From: Nonomuraea deserti
Lineage (GTDB): Bacteria > Actinomycetota > Actinomycetes > Streptosporangiales > Streptosporangiaceae
DNA length: 64,000 nt
Reading direction: 5' to 3'
NCBI RefSeq assembly: GCF_004348685.1
Contig: NZ_SMKO01000019.1
Span: forward strand, 21,308-85,307
The notes beneath the pieces were generated by a model. It worked only from the letters and a program-made list of their open reading frames with translations. It had not been told where the DNA came from and did no database searches. Position 1 is the stretch's first letter. Every line of letters begins with the position of its first letter. Positions 8,368 through 17,019 of the stretch are shown here, piece after piece. Made by a program: the position numbers and the translations under genes.

Positions 8368-8622
8368 ATGTGGTTGCGCGACCGCTCGGGAACGGAGCCG
8401 GTGACCGCGCGCAGCCCGCTGCGCGCCCGGCGGATCCTGTCATGGGTGGCACTCGTGATCGCCGTCGTGGCGGGAGTGTTCTTCCTCGTACGCGCCATGA
8501 GCACGGGCGAGGAGGTCTGGCGCTGGGAGGCCCTGATCGCCGCCGCGGTGGCCGTCATCGCCGCCGTCGACCTGCTGGTGCTGCGCCACCGATCAGGTCG
8601 TCAACACGGCGACCAGCAGTGA
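8368..8622 (+). CDS. Small two-helix membrane protein, DUF6343-like
   Basis: 84 residues with a good ribosome-binding site (GAGAGGAGA at 8352-8360). The start MWLRDRSGTEPVTARSPLRA is the conserved cytoplasmic N-terminus of DUF6343 proteins, followed by two membrane helices (about 24-44 and 53-73) and a short basic tail. No function is known for the family. The 3' end overlaps the convergent DUF3040 gene by 30 bp. Confidence 0.7.
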   Translation: MWLRDRSGTEPVTARSPLRARRILSWVALVIAVVAGVFFLVRAMSTGEEVWRWEALIAAAVAVIAAVDLLVLRHRSGRQHGDQQ

Positions 8623-8823
8623 CACGATCACCAGGGCGACGGCGAGGTAGATCATCCAGGCGCGGGGCGCCCGCCTGCGCACGCCGCGCGACCCAGGACG
8701 GGCGTCCCGCGCCCACCCGGCCCTGTTGATCTCGGCGACGCGCCTGGCCAGCTCGGGGTCCTCCTGCTCAAGGGCACCCTCGATCTCGGCGAGGATGCGG
8801 CGCTCCCTTGGGGAGAGACTCAT
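8593..8823 (-). CDS. DUF3040 family small membrane protein
   Basis: 76 residues. The ATG at 8823 is chosen because GAGGTG lies 8 nt upstream; a GTG 9 bp further upstream would overlap that site. The N-terminus MSLSPRERRILAEIEGALEQ is diagnostic of DUF3040, an actinobacterial family of unknown function with one cytoplasmic helix and membrane helices. Here only one membrane helix is visible (about 54-73), so it is at the short end of the family. It overlaps the convergent DUF6343-like gene by 30 bp. Confidence 0.8.
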   Translation of the reverse strand: MSLSPRERRILAEIEGALEQEDPELARRVAEINRAGWARDARPGSRGVRRRAPRAWMIYLAVALVIVSLLVAVLTT

Positions 8824-8908
8824 CGCGATCACCTCACACCGCTGACCACCTCTTACCCGCCGTGGGGGCGGACATGCCGCTCCTTTGCCGACGGGGCGTC
8901 CTCAATCC

Positions 8909-8973
8909 CGTGCCTACGGGGCGAGCTCACCGTGCCTACGGGGCGAGCTCACCGTGCCTCCGGGTCGAGCCCG
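8909..8973. repeat. 22-bp tandem duplication at the end of an SDR gene
   Basis: Two identical 22-bp units (8909-8930 and 8931-8952, beginning CGTGCCTACGGGG) are followed by a third degenerate unit from 8953. The third and part of the second encode the C-terminus of the SDR gene, and its stop codon (8949-8951) lies in the second unit, so the extra copy looks like a duplication of a gene end. Confidence 0.8.
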
Positions 8974-9707
8974 AGGACGGTGCGTCCGCCGTCCACCGGG
9001 ATCGTGGCCCCGTTGACGAAGGAGGCGTCGTCCGACAGGAGGTGGGCCACGACGGAGGCCACCTCGGCGGGCGTCGCCACGCGTCCCAAGGGATGGAGCG
9101 TGGCCAGCTGCTCCTCGACGGCCGCCGCGCTCTCCGGGGACTGGGCGGCCATGAACGCCTCGTGCCGTTCCGTGGCCACCGTGCCGGGTGCCACGGCGTT
9201 GACCCTGATGCCGCGCCTGCCGTACTCCACCGCCAGCGACCTGGTCAGCCCCTCCGTGGCGGCCTTCGCGGTCGCGTACGGGAGGCCGCCGGGCACGGCC
9301 CTGGTGGCCTGGTGCGAGGTGACGTTGACGATGGCGCCCGGCGTGCCGGCGTCGAGGAAATGGCGTACGGCGGTGGCGCAGCCGACCACGGCCAGGTCCA
9401 GGTTGGCCGCGATCAACGCTCTGACCTCGGCGATCGGGGCGGAGTGCACCGAGGCGTCCCTGAACACAGCGGCGTTGTTCACCCAGCCGCTCAGCGTGCC
9501 CGACTCCTGGGCCAGGTCGGCGGCCCAGGCTGCGACCTCCTCGTCCGCCGCGTCGCCGATCACAGGGATCACCCGAGGGCCCGCCCAGGCCAGGGCGTCG
9601 GGGTCGCGCTCGACGGCGACCACGGTGCTCCCCTCGCCGAGCAGCCGTTCGACCACGGCCTTGCCGATACCGCGTCCGCCACCGGTTACCACAAAGGAAT
9701 GTCCCAT
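8949..9707 (-). CDS. SDR-family NAD(P)-dependent oxidoreductase
   Basis: 252 residues with a classical short-chain dehydrogenase layout: TGGGRGIG cofactor motif (residues 8-15), NNAAV, Ser in NVTSHQA, and the active-site YATAK (Tyr and Lys), then PGTVATER and a C-terminal NGATIPVDGG. It probably oxidises or reduces an alcohol/ketone; the substrate is unknown. The acidic residue after beta-2 (VERDPDAL) suggests NAD(H) rather than NADP(H). No Shine-Dalgarno is seen before the ATG; a -10 box only 9 nt away suggests a leaderless transcript. Divergent from an MFS transporter. Confidence 0.9.
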   Translation of the reverse strand: MGHSFVVTGGGRGIGKAVVERLLGEGSTVVAVERDPDALAWAGPRVIPVIGDAADEEVAAWAADLAQESGTLSGWVNNAAVFRDASVHSAPIAEVRALIAANLDLAVVGCATAVRHFLDAGTPGAIVNVTSHQATRAVPGGLPYATAKAATEGLTRSLAVEYGRRGIRVNAVAPGTVATERHEAFMAAQSPESAAAVEEQLATLHPLGRVATPAEVASVVAHLLSDDASFVNGATIPVDGGRTVLGLDPEAR

Positions 9708-9716
9708 GACACAACG

Positions 9717-9744
9717 CTATTAGCTGTTCACGCATATAGGACAA
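9717..9744 (-). promoter_or_regulatory. Likely leaderless promoter of the SDR gene
   Basis: On the minus strand TTGTCC (9744-9739) and TAATAG (9722-9717) are 16 bp apart. The ATG starts 9 nt after the -10 box and no ribosome-binding site intervenes, so transcription should begin at or near the start codon. Confidence 0.5.
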
Positions 9745-9787
9745 TGCAATTCCTGGCGGCGTGACCTTTATCACGAGTTGCCGTCAC

Positions 9788-10999
9788 ATGAACGGGAACA
9801 GTAATCGCGTGATCGCTCAACCGACATCTTCCGTACGACTGATCGGTGCACTCGCGATCACCCAGACCGCCGGATACGGCGTGCTCTATTACGCGTTCTC
9901 GGTCTTCATTCCGCCGATGTCGCGGGACCTTCACACCGGCGTCGCGCAGCTCACCGGAGCGCTCACGCTGGCCGTGCTGGTGTCCGGGTTGGTGGCGCCG
10001 GCCGTCGGGCACTGGCTGGACCGGCACGGCGGGCGCGCGCTGATGACGGCGGGATCCGCGCTGGGCGCCCTGGCGCTGCTGGCCTGGTCGCAGGTGCGCT
10101 CCGTGGCCCAGCTCTACCTGGTGTGCGGGGTGCTCGGCGTGGCGTCGGCGATGGTGCTGTACGAGGCCGCCTTCGCGGTGATCGTGGCCTGGTTCGACGC
10201 GGCGCGGCGCGCGCGGGCGCTGCTGGCGGTGACCGTGGTGGCGGGGTTCGCGTCGAGCATCTTCCTGCCCTTGACGGGGCTGCTGATCGAGCTCTACGGC
10301 TGGCGGTCGGCGCTGGTCGTCCTGGCCGCCGGATACGCCCTGGTCGCGGTGCCGCTGCACGCGCTGGCGGTACGCGGCCGGCGTGCGCCCGTCCACGTGG
10401 ACCGGCGCGAGATCGTCCGGACCGCCCTGCGCGAGCGTCCGTTCTGGCTGCTGGTGTCCGCGTTCCTGACCCAGACCGGCGCGCTGGCGGTCATGGGGGT
10501 GCTGCTGGTCACGTACCTCATCGTGCTCGGCCACCCGCCGGTGTTCGCCGCGGGCGTGGCGGGCCTGCTCGGGGTGCTCTCGGTGACCGGCCGCCTGGTC
10601 ACCACCGGGTTGCAGGCGCGCTGGCCGGTCGCGCTGATCACGGCGGCGATGTTCGCGCTGCAGGGGCTGGCCGCGCTGCTGCTGCCGCTGGCGGGGCGGA
10701 GCGCGGCCGGAGCCGTGGCGGCCGTGGTGCTGTTCGGGCTGGGGTTCGGGGTGGGGACGATCGCGCGACCGGCGCTCCTGGCCGACAGATACGGGACGGC
10801 CGCGTACGCGTCGTTGAACGGCGCGCTCGCGCTCCCCGTCACCGTGGCCAAGGCCGTCGCGCCGCTGCTGGCGGCCGGTATCGCCCAGTTCGTCGGGTAT
10901 CCGGCGGTCATGGCGGCGGTGGCGACGGCCTGCGCGCTCGGCGCTCTCTCCCTGGTGGCCTACGATCGGTCGGAGCGCGCCGGCGGAGCACCCGCCTGA
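9788..10999 (+). CDS. MFS transporter
   Basis: About 403 residues with twelve predicted membrane helices, beginning LIGALAITQTAGYGVLYYAFSVF and with a cytoplasmic GHWLDRHGGRALM loop (the MFS motif A position between helices 2 and 3). The pattern resembles OFA/monocarboxylate-type porters. The start is uncertain: ATG at 9788 is given, but GTG at 9761 and GTG at 9809 are possible and none has a strong ribosome-binding site. It would export or import a small organic molecule by proton coupling; the substrate is unknown. Divergent from the SDR gene, so the two may share a pathway or promoter region. Confidence 0.8.
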   Translation: MNGNSNRVIAQPTSSVRLIGALAITQTAGYGVLYYAFSVFIPPMSRDLHTGVAQLTGALTLAVLVSGLVAPAVGHWLDRHGGRALMTAGSALGALALLAWSQVRSVAQLYLVCGVLGVASAMVLYEAAFAVIVAWFDAARRARALLAVTVVAGFASSIFLPLTGLLIELYGWRSALVVLAAGYALVAVPLHALAVRGRRAPVHVDRREIVRTALRERPFWLLVSAFLTQTGALAVMGVLLVTYLIVLGHPPVFAAGVAGLLGVLSVTGRLVTTGLQARWPVALITAAMFALQGLAALLLPLAGRSAAGAVAAVVLFGLGFGVGTIARPALLADRYGTAAYASLNGALALPVTVAKAVAPLLAAGIAQFVGYPAVMAAVATACALGALSLVAYDRSERAGGAPA

Positions 11000-11060
11000 T
11001 CGCCCGATCGCCGTCGGCGAACTCCCGGAAAGCCGGCCCCCGAACACGTAAGGTAGCCGC

Positions 11061-12869
11061 ATGGATACACCCCTCGAGGTCCTGCACCGCGTGTTCGGCT
11101 ACGACTCGTTCAGGGCGGGTCAGCAAGAGATCATCGACCACGTCGTGGCCGGCGGCGACGCGCTCGTCCTCATGCCCACCGGCGGCGGCAAGTCACTGTG
11201 CTATCAGATTCCCGCCCTGGTGCGACGCGGTGTGGGGGTGGTCGTCTCGCCCCTCATCGCGCTGATGCAGGACCAGGTCGACGCGCTGCGGGCGCTCGGC
11301 GTGCGGGCGGGGTTTCTCAACTCGACGCAGGATTTCGACGAGCGCCGGCTGGTGGAGTCGGAGTTCCTGGCGGGCGAGCTCGACCTGCTCTACCTCGCCC
11401 CCGAGCGGCTGCGCGTCGATGCCACGCTGCGGCTGCTGGCCAAGGGTGACATCTCGATGTTCGCCATCGACGAGGCCCACTGCGTGGCGCAGTGGGGCCA
11501 CGACTTCCGCCCCGACTACCTCGAGCTGTCCAAGCTGCGGGAGTCCTGGCCCGACGTGCCGCGCATCGCCCTGACCGCCACCGCCACCCCGGCCACCCGC
11601 ACCGAGATCTCCGCCAGGCTCGGCCTCGACGAGGCCCGCCACTTCGTCGCCGGCTTCGACCGGCCCAACATCCACTACCGCATCACCCCCAAGAGCGAGC
11701 CCAAGCGGCAGCTGCTCGACTTCCTGCGCACCGAGCACCCGGGCGATTCGGGCATCGTCTACTGCCTGTCCCGCTCCTCGGCGGAGAAGATCGCCGAGTT
11801 CCTGGCCGGCAACGGCATCGCCGCGGTGCCCTACCACGCGGGCCTCGACGCCCGCACGCGCGCCGCCCACCAGTCCCGCTTCCTGCGCGAGGACGGGCTG
11901 ATCGTGGTGGCCACGATCGCGTTCGGGATGGGCATCGACAAGCCCGACGTGCGCTTCGTCGCCCACCTCGACCTGCCCAAGTCGGTGGAGGGCTACTACC
12001 AGGAGACCGGGCGGGCCGGGCGCGACGGGCTGCCCGCCACCGCGTGGATGGCCTACGGCCTGCAAGATGTGGTGCAACACCGGCGGATGGCCATGGAGGG
12101 CGACGAAGCACACCGCCGCCGCCAGGTGCACCACCTCGACGCCATGCTCGCGCTCTGCGAGACCGTGGGCTGCCGGCGGACGATGTTGCTCGACTACTTC
12201 GGCCAGAAGAGCCCGGAGTCCTGCGGCAACTGCGACACCTGCCAGACGCCCCCCGAGTCGTGGGACGGCACGACCGCGGCCCAGAAGGTGCTCTCCACCG
12301 TGTGGCGGCTCGACAAGGAGCGTCGCCAGAAGTTCGGCGTGGGGCAGACGGTCGACATCCTGCTCGGCAAGAAGACCGCCAAGGTGCTCCAGCACGGCCA
12401 CGAGACGCTGACGGTGTTCGGGGTGGGGACCGACCTGGGCAACGCGGAGTGGCACGGGGTCGTGCGGCAACTGCTGGCCCAGGGGTTGCTGGCGGTGGAG
12501 CCCAACCACGGCGCGCTGGTGCTCACCGACGGTAGCGCGGCCGTGCTCAGGGGCCGGCGCGAGGTGCCGCTGCGCCGCGACGCGCTGCGCCCGGCCCGCA
12601 CCAGGACCGCGTCGGCGAAGGCCCAGGCCGCGGCCGAGCTGCCCGAGGAGGCCGCGCCGGTCTTCGAACGCCTGCGCGCCTGGCGCGCCGCCGCCGCCAA
12701 GGAGCAGGGGGTGCCCGCCTACGTGATCTTCCACGACGCGACGCTGCGCGAGATCGCCACCCGATCGCCGTCCTCACTGGCGGAGCTGAGCCAGGTCAAC
12801 GGCGTGGGCGAGAACAAACTGGCCAAATACGGCGAGCAGGTGCTGGCCACGTTGCACGAAAGCCACTGA
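11061..12869 (+). CDS. recQ: ATP-dependent DNA helicase RecQ
   Basis: 602 residues with the full RecQ architecture. The helicase core has Walker A MPTGGGKS (Lys44), the DEAH box at 137-140, the QWGHDFR aromatic-rich loop, TATATP (motif III) and the [10 protein letters not shown] motif VI. An RQC zinc-binding region follows with Cys residues in CGNCDTC, then a winged helix. An HRDC domain occupies about 525-600 ([22 protein letters not shown]). It unwinds duplex and branched DNA 3'-5' during recombination and replication repair. It lies 61 bp behind the MFS gene with its own start and does not look functionally linked to it. Confidence 0.97.
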   Translation: MDTPLEVLHRVFGYDSFRAGQQEIIDHVVAGGDALVLMPTGGGKSLCYQIPALVRRGVGVVVSPLIALMQDQVDALRALGVRAGFLNSTQDFDERRLVESEFLAGELDLLYLAPERLRVDATLRLLAKGDISMFAIDEAHCVAQWGHDFRPDYLELSKLRESWPDVPRIALTATATPATRTEISARLGLDEARHFVAGFDRPNIHYRITPKSEPKRQLLDFLRTEHPGDSGIVYCLSRSSAEKIAEFLAGNGIAAVPYHAGLDARTRAAHQSRFLREDGLIVVATIAFGMGIDKPDVRFVAHLDLPKSVEGYYQETGRAGRDGLPATAWMAYGLQDVVQHRRMAMEGDEAHRRRQVHHLDAMLALCETVGCRRTMLLDYFGQKSPESCGNCDTCQTPPESWDGTTAAQKVLSTVWRLDKERRQKFGVGQTVDILLGKKTAKVLQHGHETLTVFGVGTDLGNAEWHGVVRQLLAQGLLAVEPNHGALVLTDGSAAVLRGRREVPLRRDALRPARTRTASAKAQAAAELPEEAAPVFERLRAWRAAAAKEQGVPAYVIFHDATLREIATRSPSSLAELSQVNGVGENKLAKYGEQVLATLHESH

Positions 12870-13632
12870 CGCCCGGCCACCGGGATCGGGCGGTGCCCAC
12901 CACCAGGCCCCCGAGCCCATGCACCAACCACCACCAGCACCCCCGGCACCAGACGCCAGCCACCACCAGGACCTCTGGGATCACACGCCAACCACCACCA
13001 GCACCCCCCTGCCCAGGCACATCCTCCACGGCAACCCCGAGGCCAGACCAACAACAGCCTCCGGCACCAGACGCCGACCACCGCCAAACCCCGAGACCCA
13101 GACTGCGACCACCGCCGGACCCTTCGAGGCCGGACGGCAACCACCACCGCCGGACCCTTCGAAGCCGGACGGCAACCACCACCGCCGGACCCTTCGAGGC
13201 CAGTGGTGGCAACGCCGGGACGGCCGGGGTCGGGTGGTGGCGGCGAAGGAAGCGGATGATGACAACCGCCGCGATCACGTGGGGCGGCGGGTGGTGGCGA
13301 CGGCCGCACGAAGAACGGTCGTCGCCACCACGTTGCTCGGCCCTGGCCGTGGCGATCAGCCGGGTCGCCACGCCGACCGGGCCGGACGGATATCCGCTCC
13401 CCTATGACACGGAATGCCCCGTGTGATGGTCCGGTGGTGACCGGTGGCCACTTACGATCTTCCCACCGTATCGGATGGATCGTTGGGGGTTCGCGGAGAG
13501 TCATGTCCGGGTGACTGCTCTGTACAGCACGATCGTACGGCGTTTTGTGTGGTTTTGGTGGGATGGGCGCGCGCGATTACCTCGGGTCGCGCCGACGCGC
13601 CGGGCGGCCCTGGCATGGACGGACGGCCCGTG
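12870..13632. other. 763-bp spacer dominated by low-complexity repeats
   Basis: No convincing gene. From about 12890 to 13300 the sequence is a run of ACC/CCA-rich, degenerate repeated phrases (for example ACCACCACCAGCACCCC and GCCGGACCCTTCGAGGCC). Reading frames stay open on both strands only because of the base bias, and their products are low-complexity Pro/His/Thr or Gly/Val/Arg strings. The last 250 bp are less repetitive but show no gene, tRNA or clear terminator. Confidence 0.7.
13109..13203. repeat. Three-copy 35-bp tandem repeat
   Basis: The core CCGGACCCTTCGAGGCC recurs at 13115, 13150 and 13185 with a period of exactly 35 bp and very few differences. It lies inside the wider low-complexity spacer between recQ and the DivIVA-like gene. 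Confidence 0.85.
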
Positions 13633-14283
13633 TCAGTCGCGGCCCGATGAGGAGTAGGCGGCGTACTGCCCGGAATCCGGGAGGTTGCCGAGCTTGTTCA
13701 CCTCGTTCGTCAGCCCTTCGAGCACCGCGCGCAACTGGACCTGCGTGACCTCCGCGAAGGTGCGCAGATAGGCGATCCGCCGTTCCAGTTCCTCGGCCTC
13801 GGCCGACTGGTGCCCGCCGCTCGACCGGTAGACGTTGACCGCCTGGTTGGCGGCCTCCTCCGCCCGCTGCTGCGCCTCCTGCAGCACCTGCTCGTACTGC
13901 TGGCGTGCCTGGGCCACCAGCCGGCGGGCGTAGTCCTCCGCCTCGGCGATCTGGGCGTCGGCCGTCTGCTGGGCGCGGGAAAGAAGGTTGACCGCGTCGA
14001 CGCTGAGCCTGGCCTGCTGGTTCGCGTTCGGGGCAGTGACGTCGGTGCCCCGGTCCTTGTACCAGTTCTTCAGCCGTTCCACCTCGGCGCGGAGATCGGC
14101 CTTCTCCATGTCGCCGGCCGCCATGTCGTCGGCCATGCGGTACAGGAAGGTCCGCACCTCGTCCTCGCTGTAGCCGCGGTGCCCGAGCTTGGTACGGGAG
14201 AAGGCTTTGTTCCGCACTCGTTCCGGTGTGAGTCGCTGACGGTCGTTCGATGGGCGCTCCCCCCACGGCATGTCTCCGGTCAC
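13633..14283 (-). CDS. DivIVA/Wag31-like coiled-coil protein
   Basis: 216 residues. Residues 15-60 carry the DivIVA N-terminal lipid-binding module (LTPERVRNKAFSRTKLGHRGYSEDEVRTFLYRMADDM). A long coiled coil follows (about 60-170, rich in Ala, Glu, Gln: EAEDYARRLVAQARQQYEQ), then a C-terminal helix. In actinobacteria such proteins sit at negatively curved membrane and organise polar growth or septation; this one is shorter than true Wag31 and is probably a paralogue. Its start overlaps the stop of the flavohaemoprotein gene by 4 bp (ATGA type), so the two are translationally coupled, an unexpected pairing. Confidence 0.9.
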   Translation of the reverse strand: MTGDMPWGERPSNDRQRLTPERVRNKAFSRTKLGHRGYSEDEVRTFLYRMADDMAAGDMEKADLRAEVERLKNWYKDRGTDVTAPNANQQARLSVDAVNLLSRAQQTADAQIAEAEDYARRLVAQARQQYEQVLQEAQQRAEEAANQAVNVYRSSGGHQSAEAEELERRIAYLRTFAEVTQVQLRAVLEGLTNEVNKLGNLPDSGQYAAYSSSGRD

Positions 14284-15401
14284 GGCTCCCTACCTCCAGC
14301 AGTGGTGAACTCGTCGAAGCGGATTTGCTCGGGCGGCACCCCGGCGTCCAGGAGCCGGGCGACGGAGCCTTGGACCATCTCCTCCGAGCCGCAGACGAAG
14401 ACGTCCTGGTCGCGCCAGGCCTTCAGCGCGGTGTCCACCGCGTAGCCGTGCTCACCCCGGTAGAAGGCGTCGCGGGACACGACGGGCACCACGCGCAGCC
14501 AGGGGTTGTCGGCCGCCAGCTTGGAGAGCGCCTCGGTGTCGTACAGCTCGCGGGAGGTTCTGGCACCGACGAAGAGGCGGACCGCACGGGGCGGGCCTTC
14601 GTAGGCCACCTGCTCCACGAGCGCTTTGAGAGGGGCCAGGCCCGTGCCGCCCGCGATGAGGAGGAGTTCCCTGGCCGAGTTGTGGCCGAGCGTCAGCCGG
14701 TCGCCCACCGGTGCGCTGACTTTCAGGATGTCGCCGCGCTGCGCGCCGTGCACGAGGGCCGTGCTGACGGTGCCGCCGTCGACGACGCGTACGTGCAGGT
14801 CGATGGTGTTGTCGCGGCGCGGCGCGTTGGCGATGGAGTAGTAGCGCCACAGTTTGGGACGCTGCGCGATCGAGACGGAGGCGGACTGCCCGGGGCGGAA
14901 GGGATACTGGTAGTTGAGGCGGGTGCGGATGACCGCGATGCCGGGGGCGCGCACCTCGTGGAGCACGATCTCGCCCTCCCACCATGGCGGCGACGTGGCC
15001 GACGACTCCTCCGCCGCCTCGGTCATCACCTGCGCGACCAGCCCGTACGCCGCCGTCCAGTCGCGCGCCAGGGCCGGCGTCCAGCGGTCGCCGAGGAAGT
15101 GCTCCAGGGTGGCGAGCAGCGCCTGCCCGACGGCGGGATAGTGCTGGGCGACCACGGAGTACTTGCGGTGGTCGCGGCCGAGTTGCTGGAGGAACGGCAC
15201 CAGCTCGTTCACCCGGTCGACGTTGCTGACGACGTGCCCCAGCGCGTTGACGAGCCGGTCGCGCTGGGCGGCCATGGAGACCGGGAACAGGCCGCGGGTC
15301 TCCGGATACATGAGGAACAAGGCGGAGTAGAAGAACAGCGGCACCTGGTCACCCGACTGGGCGACCTGATGCCAACTGCCCTTCAGAGCTTGCGTGTCCA
15401 C
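14280..15401 (-). CDS. hmp: Flavohaemoprotein-like NO dioxygenase (globin plus FAD/NAD reductase)
   Basis: 373 residues. The globin domain (about 1-135) has a B10-type Tyr25, Gln46 in the distal position, and a proximal-type His78 with partner Tyr88, lining up with His85 and Tyr95 of Hmp. The FAD domain shows LWRYYSIANAP; the NAD domain shows GGTGLAPLKALV and CGSEEMV. These proteins oxidise nitric oxide to nitrate, using NADH electrons passed through FAD to haem. It is slightly shorter than Hmp (about 396). Translation starts at a GTG directly abutting the stop of the truncated globin gene (TAAGTG), so the three genes of this strand form one operon. Confidence 0.85.
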   Translation of the reverse strand: MDTQALKGSWHQVAQSGDQVPLFFYSALFLMYPETRGLFPVSMAAQRDRLVNALGHVVSNVDRVNELVPFLQQLGRDHRKYSVVAQHYPAVGQALLATLEHFLGDRWTPALARDWTAAYGLVAQVMTEAAEESSATSPPWWEGEIVLHEVRAPGIAVIRTRLNYQYPFRPGQSASVSIAQRPKLWRYYSIANAPRRDNTIDLHVRVVDGGTVSTALVHGAQRGDILKVSAPVGDRLTLGHNSARELLLIAGGTGLAPLKALVEQVAYEGPPRAVRLFVGARTSRELYDTEALSKLAADNPWLRVVPVVSRDAFYRGEHGYAVDTALKAWRDQDVFVCGSEEMVQGSVARLLDAGVPPEQIRFDEFTTAGGREP

Positions 15402-15770
15402 TTATCCCGCTGCTCCTACCTCCACGATGGACCCCCGCACCTGGCCCAGGACCGTCGCGACGTGCTCCACGAGGCCGTCGTCGGCGCCGAAGTCCTCCCG
15501 GAGCACGGTGACCAGGATGCGGCCGACCTTCTCGTAGTGCTCGCCCGTGATGGCCATGCCCCGGTGGGCGTCGCCCAGGTCGTGGCCTTCGTACACCTCA
15601 GGGCCGCCGAGGACGGAGCAGAGCAGCATGACCATGTGCCGCTTGAGCCGCGCCATGTCGACACCGTTGAAATACGGCTTGAGCTCGACATCGTCCAGCA
15701 CGACCGTATAGAAGCGGTCGACCACGTCGCGAATGGTCGAAGCGCCGACCTTCTCATAGTACGAAGCCAT
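15402..15770 (-). CDS. glbN: Group I truncated haemoglobin
   Basis: 122 residues, the compact 2-on-2 globin fold of trHbN. By ungapped comparison with the mycobacterial protein recalled from memory, Tyr21 is B10, His69 (DAHRGM) is the proximal haem ligand and Met46 occupies E11, where mycobacterial HbN has Gln. The characteristic LGGPEVYEG loop is present. These proteins bind O2/NO and can detoxify NO; here the adjoining reductase-bearing globin could supply electrons or act in parallel. The ATG is preceded by a strong GGAGG (minus strand, about 15780). First gene of the globin/DivIVA operon. Confidence 0.88.
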   Translation of the reverse strand: MASYYEKVGASTIRDVVDRFYTVVLDDVELKPYFNGVDMARLKRHMVMLLCSVLGGPEVYEGHDLGDAHRGMAITGEHYEKVGRILVTVLREDFGADDGLVEHVATVLGQVRGSIVEVGAAG

Positions 15771-16327
15771 GGAGACTACAAACCTCCTGAAAGGACCGAT
15801 ATGCCCATGCGTGATTACGCGCAGTAAATTGACCGCCCCAATGCGGGATCAGTCCGGCTGGACACTCCTCAGCCGGTCGTCTGAATGCCCTCCTCGGTGG
15901 AGGTCTCTCCCTGGTGGCGAAGGCGGGCGCTCGGCCGAGCCGGTGCGCTCATGACCCCGAATGCCTCATCTACCTGCGCCGATGAGCCCCGAGCCGATCG
16001 GATGGCGGGATGACGCCCGCCCCCTGCCGCAGGCTCCGCCGCCGAAACCGCGCGCAATCCGAGTGCCACTCATGTCCCCCATAAAGGGGATCAGATGCAG
16101 GTGAATACCTGTACCGACCCCTTAACCATCAAGCTTTCCGAGAACGTGAACATGCGTCAGAAACACTAAGGGCTGATCAGATCGCTCGCAACCACATCAG
16201 GACGACAATGCCCTATTTTTCGGACAGCCATTCCCCCTTCAAGGGCCATTCCACGCGGAACATCCGAGATCTCCTGTTTATGGACGAAAACACGCCGCGC
16301 CTGCATTTCCATGGCCGGAGTCATGTC
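15771..16327. other. Globin-operon promoter region and AT-richer spacer
   Basis: No gene is supported. Near the globin start lies a GCGT-GATT-ACGC inverted repeat (15809-15820). Further away CAGGT-GAAT-ACCTG (16098-16111) is a second short palindrome. Either could bind a regulator of the globin operon. Bases 16100-16300 are clearly less GC-rich than the surroundings, with open frames but no convincing protein. Confidence 0.5.
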
Positions 16328-16927
16328 TCAGAGGTGCGCGCGCCAGTCCGGGTCACGGCCCAGGAAGGCGAGCAGGTGATCCTGCGCGGGTGCCTGGCGC
16401 GGAACGACCACGCGCGCGGCGAACCTGTCCGGCCGGTCCGCAGGCGTGACCAACACGTGGGCCAGATCCAGAAGTTCCTCGGCCATCGCGGGCGGGATCG
16501 GGCGGTGCTCCCCGCACGACCTGGCCACGTCCCAGCCGTGCACGGCGATCTCGATCGCGCCGACCGCGGCCACCATCGGGCTCGACACGTGCCATCCGCC
16601 GATGGAGACGGGCTCGTCGGCGAGCAGGGCCGTCCAGAGGCCGAGCACCGCCGTCGCGTCGTCCCTGAGGAGCAGGGCCGGGTTGGCGGCGGCCGGCCGG
16701 GGAGCGGCGGCCCCGCACAGCTCGACGGTGCGGGACGCCGCCGCCTCGTTCAGGCTCCGCAGCGAGTCGTCGACGTGGTCGAGCAGCCGCTGCAGGCTCC
16801 AGCCCGAGCAGGGTGTGCCGCGGCAGAGCGCGTCCGGCGTGACCACCCGCAGGCTCCCCACGGCGTATTCGATCGCCCGCTCCAGCAACGCCACACCGGC
16901 GGCCAATGCCCGATTCTGCTCGCCCAT
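16328..16927 (-). CDS. TIGR03086-type metal-binding (MDMPI N-terminal domain) protein
   Basis: About 199 residues. The second of two adjacent ATGs (16927) is taken because GAGGAGG ends 5 nt before it but only 2 nt before the first. The DinB/MDMPI four-helix pattern is clear: LCRGTPCSGWSLQRLLDHVDDS, with likely metal-ligand His, then AAVGAIEIAVHGWDVARSCG with another His, both typical of TIGR03086. Members are thought to be mycothiol-dependent enzymes; the reaction is unknown. Divergent from a lipoprotein gene across 92 bp. It is one of two such paralogues in the window (the other at 7632). Confidence 0.82.
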   Translation of the reverse strand: MGEQNRALAAGVALLERAIEYAVGSLRVVTPDALCRGTPCSGWSLQRLLDHVDDSLRSLNEAAASRTVELCGAAAPRPAAANPALLLRDDATAVLGLWTALLADEPVSIGGWHVSSPMVAAVGAIEIAVHGWDVARSCGEHRPIPPAMAEELLDLAHVLVTPADRPDRFAARVVVPRQAPAQDHLLAFLGRDPDWRAHL

Positions 16928-17019
16928 CATCGCCTCCTCGGACAGGAAGACCCGGCCACGGCGGGAAACTCATCGCAACCTTCCGTCCCGATCAGAAGTA
17001 GACAAGGTGAGGAGGTTCG

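Noticed and set aside
13109..13203. Possible CRISPR-like array
   Set aside because: The units are contiguous tandem copies without unique spacers, and there are no cas genes.
12893..13426. Pro/His/Thr-rich open frames in the spacer after recQ
   Set aside because: They stay open because of the ACC/CCA repeats, exist on both strands, and lack start signals or domains.
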